Positions 1-10,500 of a stretch of DNA of 64,000 bases are shown piece by piece (positions within the stretch are counted from its first letter, which is position 1; every line of letters starts with the position of its first letter). Source of the DNA: Odobenus rosmarus divergens (lineage: Eukaryota; Chordata; Mammalia; Carnivora; Odobenidae); assembly GCF_000321225.1 (NCBI RefSeq), contig NW_004450481.1, positions 2,682,931 to 2,746,930 of the forward strand, read 5' to 3'. The position numbers were made by a program, and so were the translations under genes. The notes below the pieces were generated by a model, which did not search any database, had not been told where the DNA came from, and saw nothing but the letters and a program-made list of their open reading frames with translations.

Positions 1-299
1 AATGATTATATAACTCAACTAGCACCTTGACCAATTCTATGTGGCTGGGATGATGAAATCGTTCCCTAAAAGCCAGAGCATATCCCACTATGTAGGCTTG
101 TGGAGATAATGGGTGACCCCACTTTCTTTATGATTGGATTGGATGATGCACTTGGGGATGCCCTTATCTCTTGACAAGTCTTCTCCCACTTGCCAGTGAT
201 TCTTTATAATTAGGATACTGTTAACCCTGGACCTCAAACAAAGAGGGCTTCTTGATGGCTTCATCCCTCATAGTCATATTTATCCTAGAAGTCACCTCT

Positions 300-1300
300 A
301 TTTAGATACAATTGCAAACAAAGGCTTTAGCCAAGCATACAATAGCCCTCCTGGTAAAAGGCGCCTCAAAGCTCACTATGGGACAGTCCCTGACTAGAAG
401 GACTTCACATCAGGTCCAGAATATCTTAGAGACCAAAGGTCACCAAGGGATGATGGAGGCCGACTTATTAAATACCAGGCTACACTTATAGATACGCCTG
501 AAATAATACTTAAAACCTGTCAAACTTTAAACCCAGCTACCCATATGCCTGGACCTGATCATCGTACCTCTCTATGGAGCATAACTGTTTAGAGGTTATT
601 GATCTTGTTTATTCTAGTCAACCAGATTTAAAAGATTCCCCTATCAAAAATGCAGATGACAGTTGGTTTGCTGATGGCAATAGTTTCATGGAAAAAGGAA
701 TTAAGAAAAGCTGGGTATGCTATAGTGCTCACTCATGCCTGCAATTGCCAAAGCCTTAAAAAGTAATACTTGTACTGACTCCAAATATGCTTTTCTAGTC
801 CTACATGTCCACAGAGCGATTTGGAAGGAAAGGGGATTATTATCAAGCTATAACTCCCCAATCAAATATGGGCCTGAAATTAGGACTCTTCTTGAGGCTG
901 TACACCTACCTCAGGAGGCAACTATAATTCACCTTAAAGGATATCAAAGAATATGACCTTAGAATCTAAAGGAAACAATTTGGTAGACTGTGCAGCCAAA
1001 GCAGGCAAACAAAATAAACAGATATAAGTCTTTTACCAGTCTTAACTCCAATAAAGTCCTTAAGTCCAGCCTATTCAGACCAAGAAATGTACAGGACTGG
1101 CTTGTTAACAATGAGGGAATAAACTTTATACCCAAAAATAAGCAAGGGAAGGTAACACAGGGCTTACACCAGGCTCCTGATTTGGGTAAAAAGGCCACGG
1201 AGGTGGCAAAAACTTTGCTAAGAGAAACTGTCTGTAGATTTGGACTCCCTTGGTCCCTATAAAGTGACAACGGGCTGTCTTTTATTACACAAATTCAAAA
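300..1300 (+). pseudogene. ERV pol remnant (RT end, RNase H, partial integrase)
   Basis: Broken translations resemble gammaretroviral pol: an RT-end segment near 310-400, an RNase H-like segment at 574-956 split by a frameshift around 735, and an integrase-core segment at about 1100-1290 that includes the region around the second catalytic Asp. In-frame stops occur at about 957 and 1259, and the integrase N-terminal part is shortened. It is a fossil with no coding capacity. Confidence 0.75.
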
Positions 1301-1439
1301 GATGGCCCTCCAAAACTGAATACCCTTGATATCTTGACTGCAGTTAAAGGAGGCCCAGAATTAGATGACTGTCTCCTAATGGGACCCAATGGCTATGCGG
1401 CTCTAACTTGTGTCCACGGCTTCCCCCAGGCTGGATAGG

Positions 1440-2132
1440 CCACTGTACTAGGTTTTGCCTGGATGCACGGACGCATTCTTCAAACCATTACCAACCCAGC
1501 CAACCTTCCAAATTTAACGCAACGGTGGACGCGTTCTGTGTTTCATTGGTACGACCATCTAACATTCATTTTTGTTCCCTCTTTGGGACCAGAGGGTGTT
1601 GTTTGGCACATGGAAGCTCTTAATAAGTACATAGTCAAAGCCCTAAATGACACTGAAAATAGCATTTCTCTACTAAATACTGAAGTAACACAAACGTGTA
1701 AGGCAGTTTTACATAATAGCATGGCATTAGATGTTTTAACTGCTACACAAGGTGAAACTTCGGCTATCATAAAAACAGAATGCTGTATATACGTTCCAGA
1801 TTACCACAAAATATTTCTGGGTTTCTGATATGAATACTCACATTGGCCCTTTAGATGATCCCTCTCTTTCCTTTAATGATTGGTTAAACTTCTGGACTGG
1901 AAGAGGATTTTTGTCAACTATCGAAGGACTCTTATTTGGGCTTTTCTTTTTGTTGGACTTATGTTTTGCTGTTTTCTCCCATGTCTCTCCACTTGGTGCC
2001 AAGACACCTTCGCTGCTATAACTTCAAGCCAAGAGATGATCCCTTCCACTCAGGAAGATCCACACATGCAGTCTCCCTTGGATTCAGCTGCCTATGCCTT
2101 TTGTAACTCCTATATCTATATAAGCCACAACT
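1440..2132 (+). pseudogene. ERV env transmembrane subunit remnant
   Basis: The translation at 1463-1828 has the helical ectodomain and immunosuppressive-domain-like region followed by a Cys-Cys motif typical of class I retroviral TM. After a stop at 1826-1828 a hydrophobic membrane-anchor segment continues in another frame (1880-2134). The surface subunit is missing. Stops and frameshifts make it non-functional. Confidence 0.7.
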
Positions 2133-2258
2133 GACCAATGTTGACCCATAGGGGCATCTCTATGACCCTATTCAGCAGGAAGAAGTGGCAGAAGATGAGA
2201 CCTTCCACCCTCAGCAACCTTAAAGATTTAAGGGTCAAAACTGTTCAGGGGGGAATAA

Positions 2259-2813
2259 TGTGGAAAACAAAGGCAGAAGAAAAAATTATTAAATTTCCTT
2301 ACTACCTAGAGCCCATTGACAAGTCCTTGAAACAGGCAGAGTGACATTCCTCTAGGGACCCAACTGCCTCGATGTTAATACTTTGCTAAGAGCAAAAGAC
2401 AATCCTAGCCCGACCCCCCCCACCCACCCAGGATCCTGTAAGTCTACTTTAACATATAAACATTCCTTTGGAAATTTCCTTTATCCCTAAGCCCAAGATA
2501 CATGTTGGCAATCATCCCCCAAGCATATGGCCCACCAACATACATCGGAAGGGTCTCATGACTAAGGTTTTATTAGACGGTAATAAATGACCTTTCCCCA
2601 ACAAGAGCTAGCCCCCTCAAGGTCCTGGAAACCTTGCTTCCAGAATTCTTTAGAGACTTAGGGATCCCTAACCCCCTCCCAACTTGAAAGTATATAATGG
2701 GCCACTCCTCAAGACCCCAGTGCACCTCTTTCTGCCCACGGGTCCTGTCCCCGTGCTTTAATAAAACCACCTTCTTGCACCAAAGATGTCTCAAGAATTC
2801 TTTCTTTCCTACA
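2259..2813 (+). repeat. 3' LTR of the ERV
   Basis: It starts with TGTGGA after a G-rich polypurine tract (2247-2253). It holds a TATA-like box (TATATAATGG, 2691-2700) and a polyadenylation signal (AATAAA, 2760-2765), and ends near 2813 (…CCTACA). A sequence of the same family lies at 54732-55295, sharing the start, the AATAAAACCACC block and the CACC(A/G)AAGA..TCAAGAATT end. The exact 3' boundary is uncertain because the two copies differ after TCAAGAATT. Confidence 0.75.
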
Positions 2814-2839
2814 TCAGTGACCAGGTCGACCAGAGTGGA

Positions 2840-3880
2840 CGGCTATGCAGCCCCAGAAGTTGGGCGGCGGGTTTTGGGCGCGAGTGCTCCCACAGCGGGC
2901 GGGGCGTCGGGCCATTACGAGTGGGACGGAGGAGCCTGGCGGCCTCCCAGACAAAGGGGGCGGTCAGGAAGGCGGTGGCGGGCGGGCGCCCCTGGGCTGG
3001 AGGAGGAGCTGGGACAGAGGGGAGGAGGGGGCGGTGCCCGGGCCTCACAGGCACGTGCCGCGCCCTCCCTGGGACCCGCGCCCACCCACCACCGTCAGTA
3101 CCCGCCTCACCTGGGCCGCCCGTCACGCCGCAGACGGGGCGGCCTCCCGGAGGGTCGGGGTAGGCCCCAGACTCATAGCCTGGTGACCACCGCAGGAGCG
3201 GAGGAGCGTCCGGTGCGCTGAGCGCGGGCAGCCGAGAGAGCACGGGAGGCGGGGTCCCGCCCCTGTCCCTGCCTGGGCGCGGCGCCCCGCCCCCCGCCAC
3301 CTGGGGGAGCCCCGCCCCGTCTCCGCCACCTGGGGGAACCCCGCCTCTGCAGCCGCGGTAAAGACAGGGTCTCCCGGAACCGCAGCCCCCCCATTTCCTC
3401 CCGGCCTCACGGCCTCTGGGTCGCCCCTCCACTTCCGGCGCGGGACCCCCGCCCCCGTCCTCGCCCACCTCACACGCACGCAGTTTAGAGCCTTCCGGGG
3501 GCTGAGTCACTCACTGCACCAGAATTCCCGCCGTGACCTCGCGCAGCCTGGGCACAGCTCCGGGTGGTCTCAGGGTCCGCGCCCCCACCCGGCCCCACCC
3601 CGCCCGCTTCCTGGCGTCCAATCCGTCGCCGAGTTCCAAGCCACGCCCTGATCCGACTGGTCTCCCACCGCCGGGACCCCCGCCCTGCCTCCGCTTCTCC
3701 AGCACCGAGATACCGCGCGCAGCGGCCTCCGGTGCCCCTCGGACCTCTTCGGCCCCAGCTGACCCTGGGGCCGCACTTAAGTTTCTCGAAATCCCGCCCC
3801 CGCGCCCTCCGCCCCCGGCAGCGCTGCCCCCTGTCCGGCCCCGGCTTGTGGCGGCCCTGGGCTCCCACGGCCCAGAGCAC
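2840..3880. promoter_or_regulatory. CpG island, candidate LPAR2 promoter/first exon
   Basis: About 1 kb of very GC- and CpG-rich DNA starts only about 25 bp right of the LTR. It sits downstream of the GMIP 3' end. In human and other mammals LPAR2 lies there in the same (minus) orientation, so this is where the LPAR2 promoter and non-coding first exon would be. That assignment rests on gene order only: no LPAR2 coding exon is in the window. Long open frames here (for example 2809-3510 minus) reflect GC richness and match nothing I recognise. Confidence 0.5.
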
Positions 3881-4159
3881 ACAGCCCCATTGTCCCGGTT
3901 ATCTGCACTTTGTTATATTTGTTTGATTATGCAGGACCGGATCGGGGACGTGGAGCTCCGCGAGGGCCGGGCCGGTGTGACTCAGCCTGGTGCCCAGGCC
4001 CAGCCAGTACTGCTTGTAGGTGCTCAAGGATGTGTCGGGATGAAAGGGGGCCTTGGTTCCTCTGGTGGGTAAAACGGGGCCAAAGGATGCTGCCCTCACC
4101 TAGCTCTCCCATCACCCTCGCCTGGCAAAGAAAGACACTCAAGGGTATAAAGGACATGG

Positions 4160-4165
4160 TTTATT
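4160..4165 (-). terminator. GMIP: GMIP polyadenylation signal
   Basis: TTTATT on the plus strand reads AATAAA on the minus strand, about 410 bases after the GMIP stop codon. It is the only canonical signal I see between the stop and this point, so the 3' UTR is probably 430-440 nt. Confidence 0.65.
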
Positions 4166-4574
4166 CCCAGGCCATCAGACCCCAGGTACCACCAGAATGT
4201 TGAGTCTAGGCTGCCCACACCCTCCAAGAGCTGGTTACCTGAGGTCAGCAAAGGAAGCAGACAGAGGTGGGGGAGTGGGCACCAACCAAAGTAGCAAAAG
4301 GCACCCCTGTTCCAGGGGTCAGGGACTAGGGTGGACACCAAGGATCCCATGACTTGTATTGACCCTGAGTACTGACCCTGACTCACCTCTAAACCTGAGT
4401 TGCCCTGATGGGCAGTGACCTATGTCTAGTGGGGGGGGGGGGAATCCTGGTATACTGTCCCCAGAAGGGTTTTAGTCCCCCAGGCCATGTAGTCTTTCCT
4501 TACAGGAACTCTCCAGAACCCCCAACACTGAACATCTTCTCAGTCCTTTCCCCTCAGTCAGAATGCTGGGATGG

Positions 4575-7500
4575 TCAGAGATGGTCCTCGGCTTCCTCGG
4601 GTTGGGGGTCTGGGCAGCAGGTGGCCTTGGGCACAGCTTCATGGTGTAGCTTGGAGAGTAGTCGGGCTGTCTCCTGGGTGATCTCAAAATGTTTGGGCAG
4701 CGGGGTGCGGCGCAGAGGGCTGCCCTCAGGCGAGGAGGAGGCAGCAGCGGGGCCAGGTCCCCGCCTCCGCAAACTCCCTCGGGTCACTGATGTGACAGGG
4801 GTCTCCTCGCTCAATTTGGAAGCTACCAGGGCCAAGCTGGACAGCTGGTGGGTGACAGGCCGCACGCCGCCCCGGGGATATTTCACTGGCTGACGGCTGA
4901 AGTGGCCACGGGATTGTGTCCCCAGGAGTGAGTCCTCTGGACCTTGGCTGGACACTGTGGGTTGGCATGGTCAGTGCTGAGCACTGCTAAGTCCTCTGGA
5001 TTATCTTGGGGGAGTCATCTCTCAGCCAAGCCACCCCAGGCAAGGACACCCCTACAACTCCTGGGCTGCTCCCCAACATACTTACCTTCCCCTCCCTCCT
5101 CTTTGGTGTCCTCAGCCACTTCTCTCTGGTCACTCTGTGGAGCTGGAATCTGTAGGAACAAACCCAAGACCAAAACCCAACAATAAAATCCCAGTTCTTT
5201 GAGACTCTTGGGGAGCTGAGGGTTTGTTCCTGGACACTTAAAAGGTCTGTTGCAGTTTTGGTATCTGGGGAGACGATGCCCTTTAACAGTATACTGCTTG
5301 TCCCCTTGTACAGAGCAATATTATTAATCACAAACTGTGGGCTCCATGAAGGAAGGCACGCCCCTCCCTGCTCAGCAGAGAGCCAGCCCAGGGAGTGACT
5401 TAGCCATGTCCGCATTAAGACCAGGTGAACTACCTGTCTCCATCCCGCTCTGCTCGGCAAACTTGCACCTGCTTTTCAATTTATCTGTACATCCTTCAGT
5501 TGATCCTTTAGCTAAATGCTAATAGCAGCTGGAGTTCTTTCTACATGTCCTGAGCACTTTCTGAGCCATATACCATTGCTCAGAGACCCAGCGCTCACTG
5601 GCAGCCCCTTTGCCATCTCTGGCCCACTATGGAGGGGAGGTGCATGCTCTCCGGAATGGTGTGTGTAGCAGGATCTGAGGGACAGGGAAGCCACCAGTAG
5701 GAGTCTCATCTAAATGGTTTTCACTAACAGTATCTACCTCTCAGGGCTCTGTTGAAGATGACAGGAAGCCTATAAAGTGCCAATGTATAGTAGGTGCACG
5801 GTGCGTGGCATTCCACAGACCCCTCTTTGGCCTCACTTTCTACCGCCTTCTCCTAATTCATTACAGCTCAGGGCTGCACCCTAAACACACCAGGCATACT
5901 CTCACCTCAGGGCCTTTGCACTGGCTGTTCCCTTTGGAACACCCTTCCCCAGATCTCCATCTGGCTCATTCCTCACCCGCATCTTTCCAGTCATAGCTCA
6001 AATTTACCTTCTCCATGAGACCTGCCCGCAGCATCCCATTTACTGCTACAGACTGCCCTTCACCTCCCCTTGTGCCCCCAATGTCTCTTACCCTTTCTTC
6101 TCCATAGTACTTGTCACCTTGTAATGTCCTATAAACTGACGTTATACCATATTTCTTATTTGCCATTGGTTTCTTTCCCACTAAAATGCAGTCACCAAAA
6201 GGATGGGGTCTCTGAATAATTTACTCACTGATGTATTTGTAATGCCTACTACAGCAATGCTTGGTATATAGTAAGTGTTCAATAAATATTCTGTTGAAGG
6301 AATAAATGATCACCTGTGTTAGTAACTCTGCAGAGCTGTACCCTGTCATTCCTCCATTATTACCTCCATTATTATTACCCACCACTCCATTCCCCACTTT
6401 CAGGGAGAGAGGGAATGAAAGAGAAAAATTTAAAGGCAAAGGAAGGAAGGAAGACAGGAGAGTGAGAGAGGATTAAATGGAGAGAAGGCCCTCCCCATGG
6501 CTGTGGGCCCAGCGGGTTCCTACCTCAGGAGGCGTGGCCTCAGGATGCTTCTCCAAGGTACCGTGGGGCTCAGGGTCTGGGTCGGAGTCCGAGGCTAGGA
6601 CTGGGGGCAGGGGATCTGGAGCAAGGTAGGAGGGTGGTGGCTGGGGGTTGTTGTTTATGAGGGGCCCGGGGGCTGGACTGGGGTCTTGGGGCAGGGGCTC
6701 AGTGGCCACGGGGAGGTCGTCCATCCCAAAGATTTGCTCGTAGTATACAATGAGGAACTCGACGAGCTGGGCCTGGTGCCCAGAGTCTAGAAGGCAGGTG
6801 ACAGGGCCGGCACCAGCTGTCCCTGGACCGTCCGGTGGCCGCAGCAGCGTTGGCCCAAACACAATGCCCAGGTTGTTGGCAGACATCTTGTTTTCCTCAA
6901 ACTGTGCAGCCACCCTGGGGATGGTATGAGGAAAAAGATCAGAGCATGGAATGTATGGTCACTGGCCATCAGGTAGGAGCTATAGGCCAGGCTCATGGGA
7001 ACCTGCCCAAGTCACGGGTAAGTGGTCCCAGGCGTTGTTGGGGACTGGCAGCTACATGCCTGGCAATGGAGATCAGGGATCAGCACCCAAAGTCTAGAAT
7101 CATGTATTAAAATTCAGAGCTCAGAAAACACATGCAAAGATCAGAAGTCAGTGTCAGGGGTCAGTCCGAGGTCGGTAGTCATATGTCCATGGACAGGGCC
7201 ACAGATCCGTGCCTCAGGTCAGAAGTCACATTTCAAGGTCAGGGACAGTGCACACCTGAACAGATGGGCCACCAGGTGCCGCAGGGTGCTGTAGTTAGAG
7301 TCAGGCAGCTGCACCAAGAGGGTCTTCAGCGAGCGGATAACCTCAGGGCTGGGGCTGGGGGTCCCAGGGTCGTGCCCAGGGTCTGCATGCAGGGTCTTAG
7401 CCAGAGAGATGAAGGCGTCGTAGAGGTGGAAGGGGACCACGGGGTCAGTGAGCTGGGGGTGGAATGGCGGGAGGGACATGGGTGTGGGTGGGCTGCAGAG

Positions 7501-10500
7501 GGTCCTCAGCCTGAGCCCGCCCGACCCCTACCCCCGAGCCACTGAATACCCACCTCCTGGAGGAATCTCTTGAGAACACTCGAGATATCATGAGGCGAGT
7601 TTCCTGACATGTCCACCAATGCTCGACCATTCTCAAGAGCCTGGCACAGCCGCTCCACACGGACCCGGGACCCGCTGACCCGATAAATGCCCTGCAGGGC
7701 AGGGGCAGGGGCAGGAAATAGACATCTGGCTCACCAACCTGGCCATCAAGAGGGCCGGGTCACTACTGGGGGTGGTCAAGAGTCAAGGCAGCACCTGCAC
7801 ACCCAGAGCACGATGTTCTATCTCGGCCGTGCACTTGGTGATCACAAAGGGCACCTCCTCCGGGAAGTCCCTGGGCAGCTGCAGGAAGTCGACCCCAAAG
7901 AGGGGCGTCCGGGCTGGGAGCCGCCTGCGTCCACAGATGATCAGCAGAGTCTCCAGGCAGCGCTTGTGACAGGTCAGAAAGCACTGAGGGGAAGGTCATA
8001 GGGTCAGGGAGGTCATCAGGGGTCAGCGGGTGAAGAGAGGTCAGAGGGATCCTCAGGGGGCAGGGGACTCATAGGACATCATTAGATCAGGGCATGTCCC
8101 AAGGGCAGAAAGGTCATAGGGATTTCAGGCCGGGGAGGTGCCTGGGGTCAGGGAGGTCACTGGGGTCAGAAGATGTCATTGGTTGACAGGCCCAGGCCAC
8201 ACCTCCTCGCACTCGGTTCCGCTGACCATGAAGGCTTCACACTCGCGGCACTTGGCTGGGCCCCGAAGTCGCCGCAGCCGGTGGGTCTGGGCCGCGCTGG
8301 ACAGCGTCCACTTCCTGAAGGGGCTTCCTAGACCGTTCTCCAGCCCATCTACCAGGTCTGTGGGGACACAGGGTCAGGGGTGCCTGGTCCAGCCCCCGCC
8401 CCACCCCACCTGCTTCCAGCCTCACCAGGGTCTCGCTCCTCAAAGTCATCTGAGGACTCGGTGCCTGTGGATGAGACCTTCACCAACCGCCTTGTGCCAG
8501 AGCCTAGAGGCAGAGGGTCACAGAGGTTGGGGGCCACAGGGGTCATGGGGAAGCTCCAGGGCTAAGGAGATATTCCTGGTTTTTAGGCTTTCCAGAACCA
8601 CCCACGGATGCCCTTGGGAAAAGGGTTAGAGGTCAGGAGGGAAGTCAGGTCAGAGATTGGGGGCTGGAGAATGAGGTCAGCAATCTGGGGTGGTTCAGAA
8701 ATTGGCTCAAGAGAATGCATCAGAGGATGAGGAAAATAGGTCAGGGGTGCAGGTAGATCAAAGGTCAAATGATAGGTTAGAGATGGAGGGTCAGAGCCTG
8801 GCCAGGGTCTGGAGGAGAGTTCCAGGTAGGGAACGGGTTAGGGCCGGGTCCTGGCCCCACCTGGGCTGGAAGTGGGAGAGTCCAGGGACCGAGACTCGCC
8901 GCCACCGCCCACACTGTCCATGTCGCTGCCTGGAGTCAGGCCTGGAGTTCCTAGGAGGGAACAGGTCAATTAGGACTGACCTGAGCCCCGGCACCACTCC
9001 CTCTGCCCCCTCACTGTGCTCACCCTGCCAGCCTGCGTCGGCCCAGGGGCCTGCCTCCGCTGCACTTTCATCCAGCCGAGGGGGTGGGGGGCAGGAGAGC
9101 TTCTTTCTTGTGTCCAGGGGAGAGCTGAAAGGAGAGGTTTGAGGGCTCTGAGGACCAGGAAACTGCTCCGGGATGACATCACCTATGCATTGCATCTAGG
9201 AGGACCCAACTCCAAGCACTTGAGTCTGCAAGCCTTGATACCAGTGAGCACCCAGTAGAGCAGTAACCCTAAAGTTTGGACTCTCCCAGAACTGGAATAC
9301 CCACCCCCACAAGAGCCTTGCGTACTAAATCCAAGAACTGAGGCTTTGAATTTTCTGACCCCCCAGTACTCAGCCTGGTGGTGCCAACAGCCTGCAACTG
9401 TCTCTGGGGCTCATTTCTGACCCCGCTCCTGGGAGGAGGCCCACCTGTGCGCAGCGGGCAAGAACTCCTGGAAGGAGAAGGCAGGCGGAGGGGGTGGTGG
9501 GGCCTCGGGCTGCAGCAACCTCACGAACTCCTGGTAGCGCTGGCCGGGCTCGAAGGGCTCACAGCACTCCGCCAGGGCGGCGAAGGCGCGGGGGCCACGC
9601 TCGGCCTGGGCCCCTCGAAGCCCAAACAGTCCCAGGGTCACCTGCGGCGGGGGTGGGGGGGGTTGGGTGGTTGGGGAACGCAAACTGCAGGGAGAGAGGG
9701 GCGGAGCCTGACCTTTAGAGACACCAGTGCGGCCGGGGTTTGGGGGCGGGGCGAGCAATGAGAAGAAGCGGGGGGGCGTGGTCAGAGCCTGGCTTGGAGG
9801 GGTGGGGGGAGGGGGAGACAGGACCCCCTGGGGGTGGCGTCGAGGCTGAGGTGTGGTCAGGGACTGAGGGTGGAAACCCGCCGTCTAGGGAGAAGGAGTC
9901 CTAGGCCCTGGGGACGGGTTAGGGGCAGAGGGCCCTCAGCTGGGGCCAAAGGAGAATATGGGGCGGCAGTGGGAAAGGGTCTCACCCGCCTCAGCACTTC
10001 GTCCCCCTGCAGCACCAGCTTGCGCACATGCGACACGATCCGCTGCTTGGCGGCCTCCAGGTCTTGCTGCCGCGCGTTGGCGTCGCGGACGCAGGTCTGG
10101 TACAGCGCCATGGCCTCCTGCACCTGGGGAAACCAGGGCCCAGGCACATGTGGGGCAGAGTGTGGGGCGGGGTGCGCCGAAGCGCTGAGGGGGCACCGGG
10201 CCGGGTCCCCACCTTGGCCTGGGCCTCTTCTCGAGATCGCCGCCGCCGCTCCTGCTGTTTGCTGGGCCCCGGCGAGGCCTGGGGTGCCGGGTCCTCGGGA
10301 GACGCCTGGGAGCGAACCCACAGGTCCTCGCTGCGCTGTACATACTGGAGCTGGGCCCTCCGCAGAGCCTGCACTGCGTCATTCTGGGGCCGTGGGGGGG
10401 GTGGGGGCAGGGACAGAAGGGGACAGATCAGAGCCTCTTCCTCCCCTTCGCCAGCCCAGCGGGTGAGCACCCACCCACCCTGCCGGGACTCACCATCCGC

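Larger units (their letters stand above)
285..2813 (+). mobile_element. Decayed class I endogenous provirus, 3' portion
   Basis: From left to right the plus strand shows the end of a reverse transcriptase/connection region and RNase H, a piece of integrase core, an envelope transmembrane (TM) region, a purine-rich tract and a 3' LTR. This order and the TM region's cysteine-rich style match gammaretrovirus-like (class I) ERVs. Gag, protease, most of RT, the N-terminal integrase zinc region and the envelope surface subunit are absent or lie left of the window. All frames carry stops and frameshifts, so it cannot encode virus. The left limit is uncertain; bases 1-285 give no clear match and may be more of the same element. 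Confidence 0.8.

Noticed and set aside
735..956. Possibility of an intact ERV protein
   Set aside because: Pol and env remnants are split across frames with stops and large deletions; no full-length viral protein is encoded.
2809..3510. 233-codon minus-strand frame, with overlapping frames on both strands
   Set aside because: GC-rich CpG island with few stop codons. Composition is Pro/Gly/Arg-rich with no known domain, and it does not match LPAR2.
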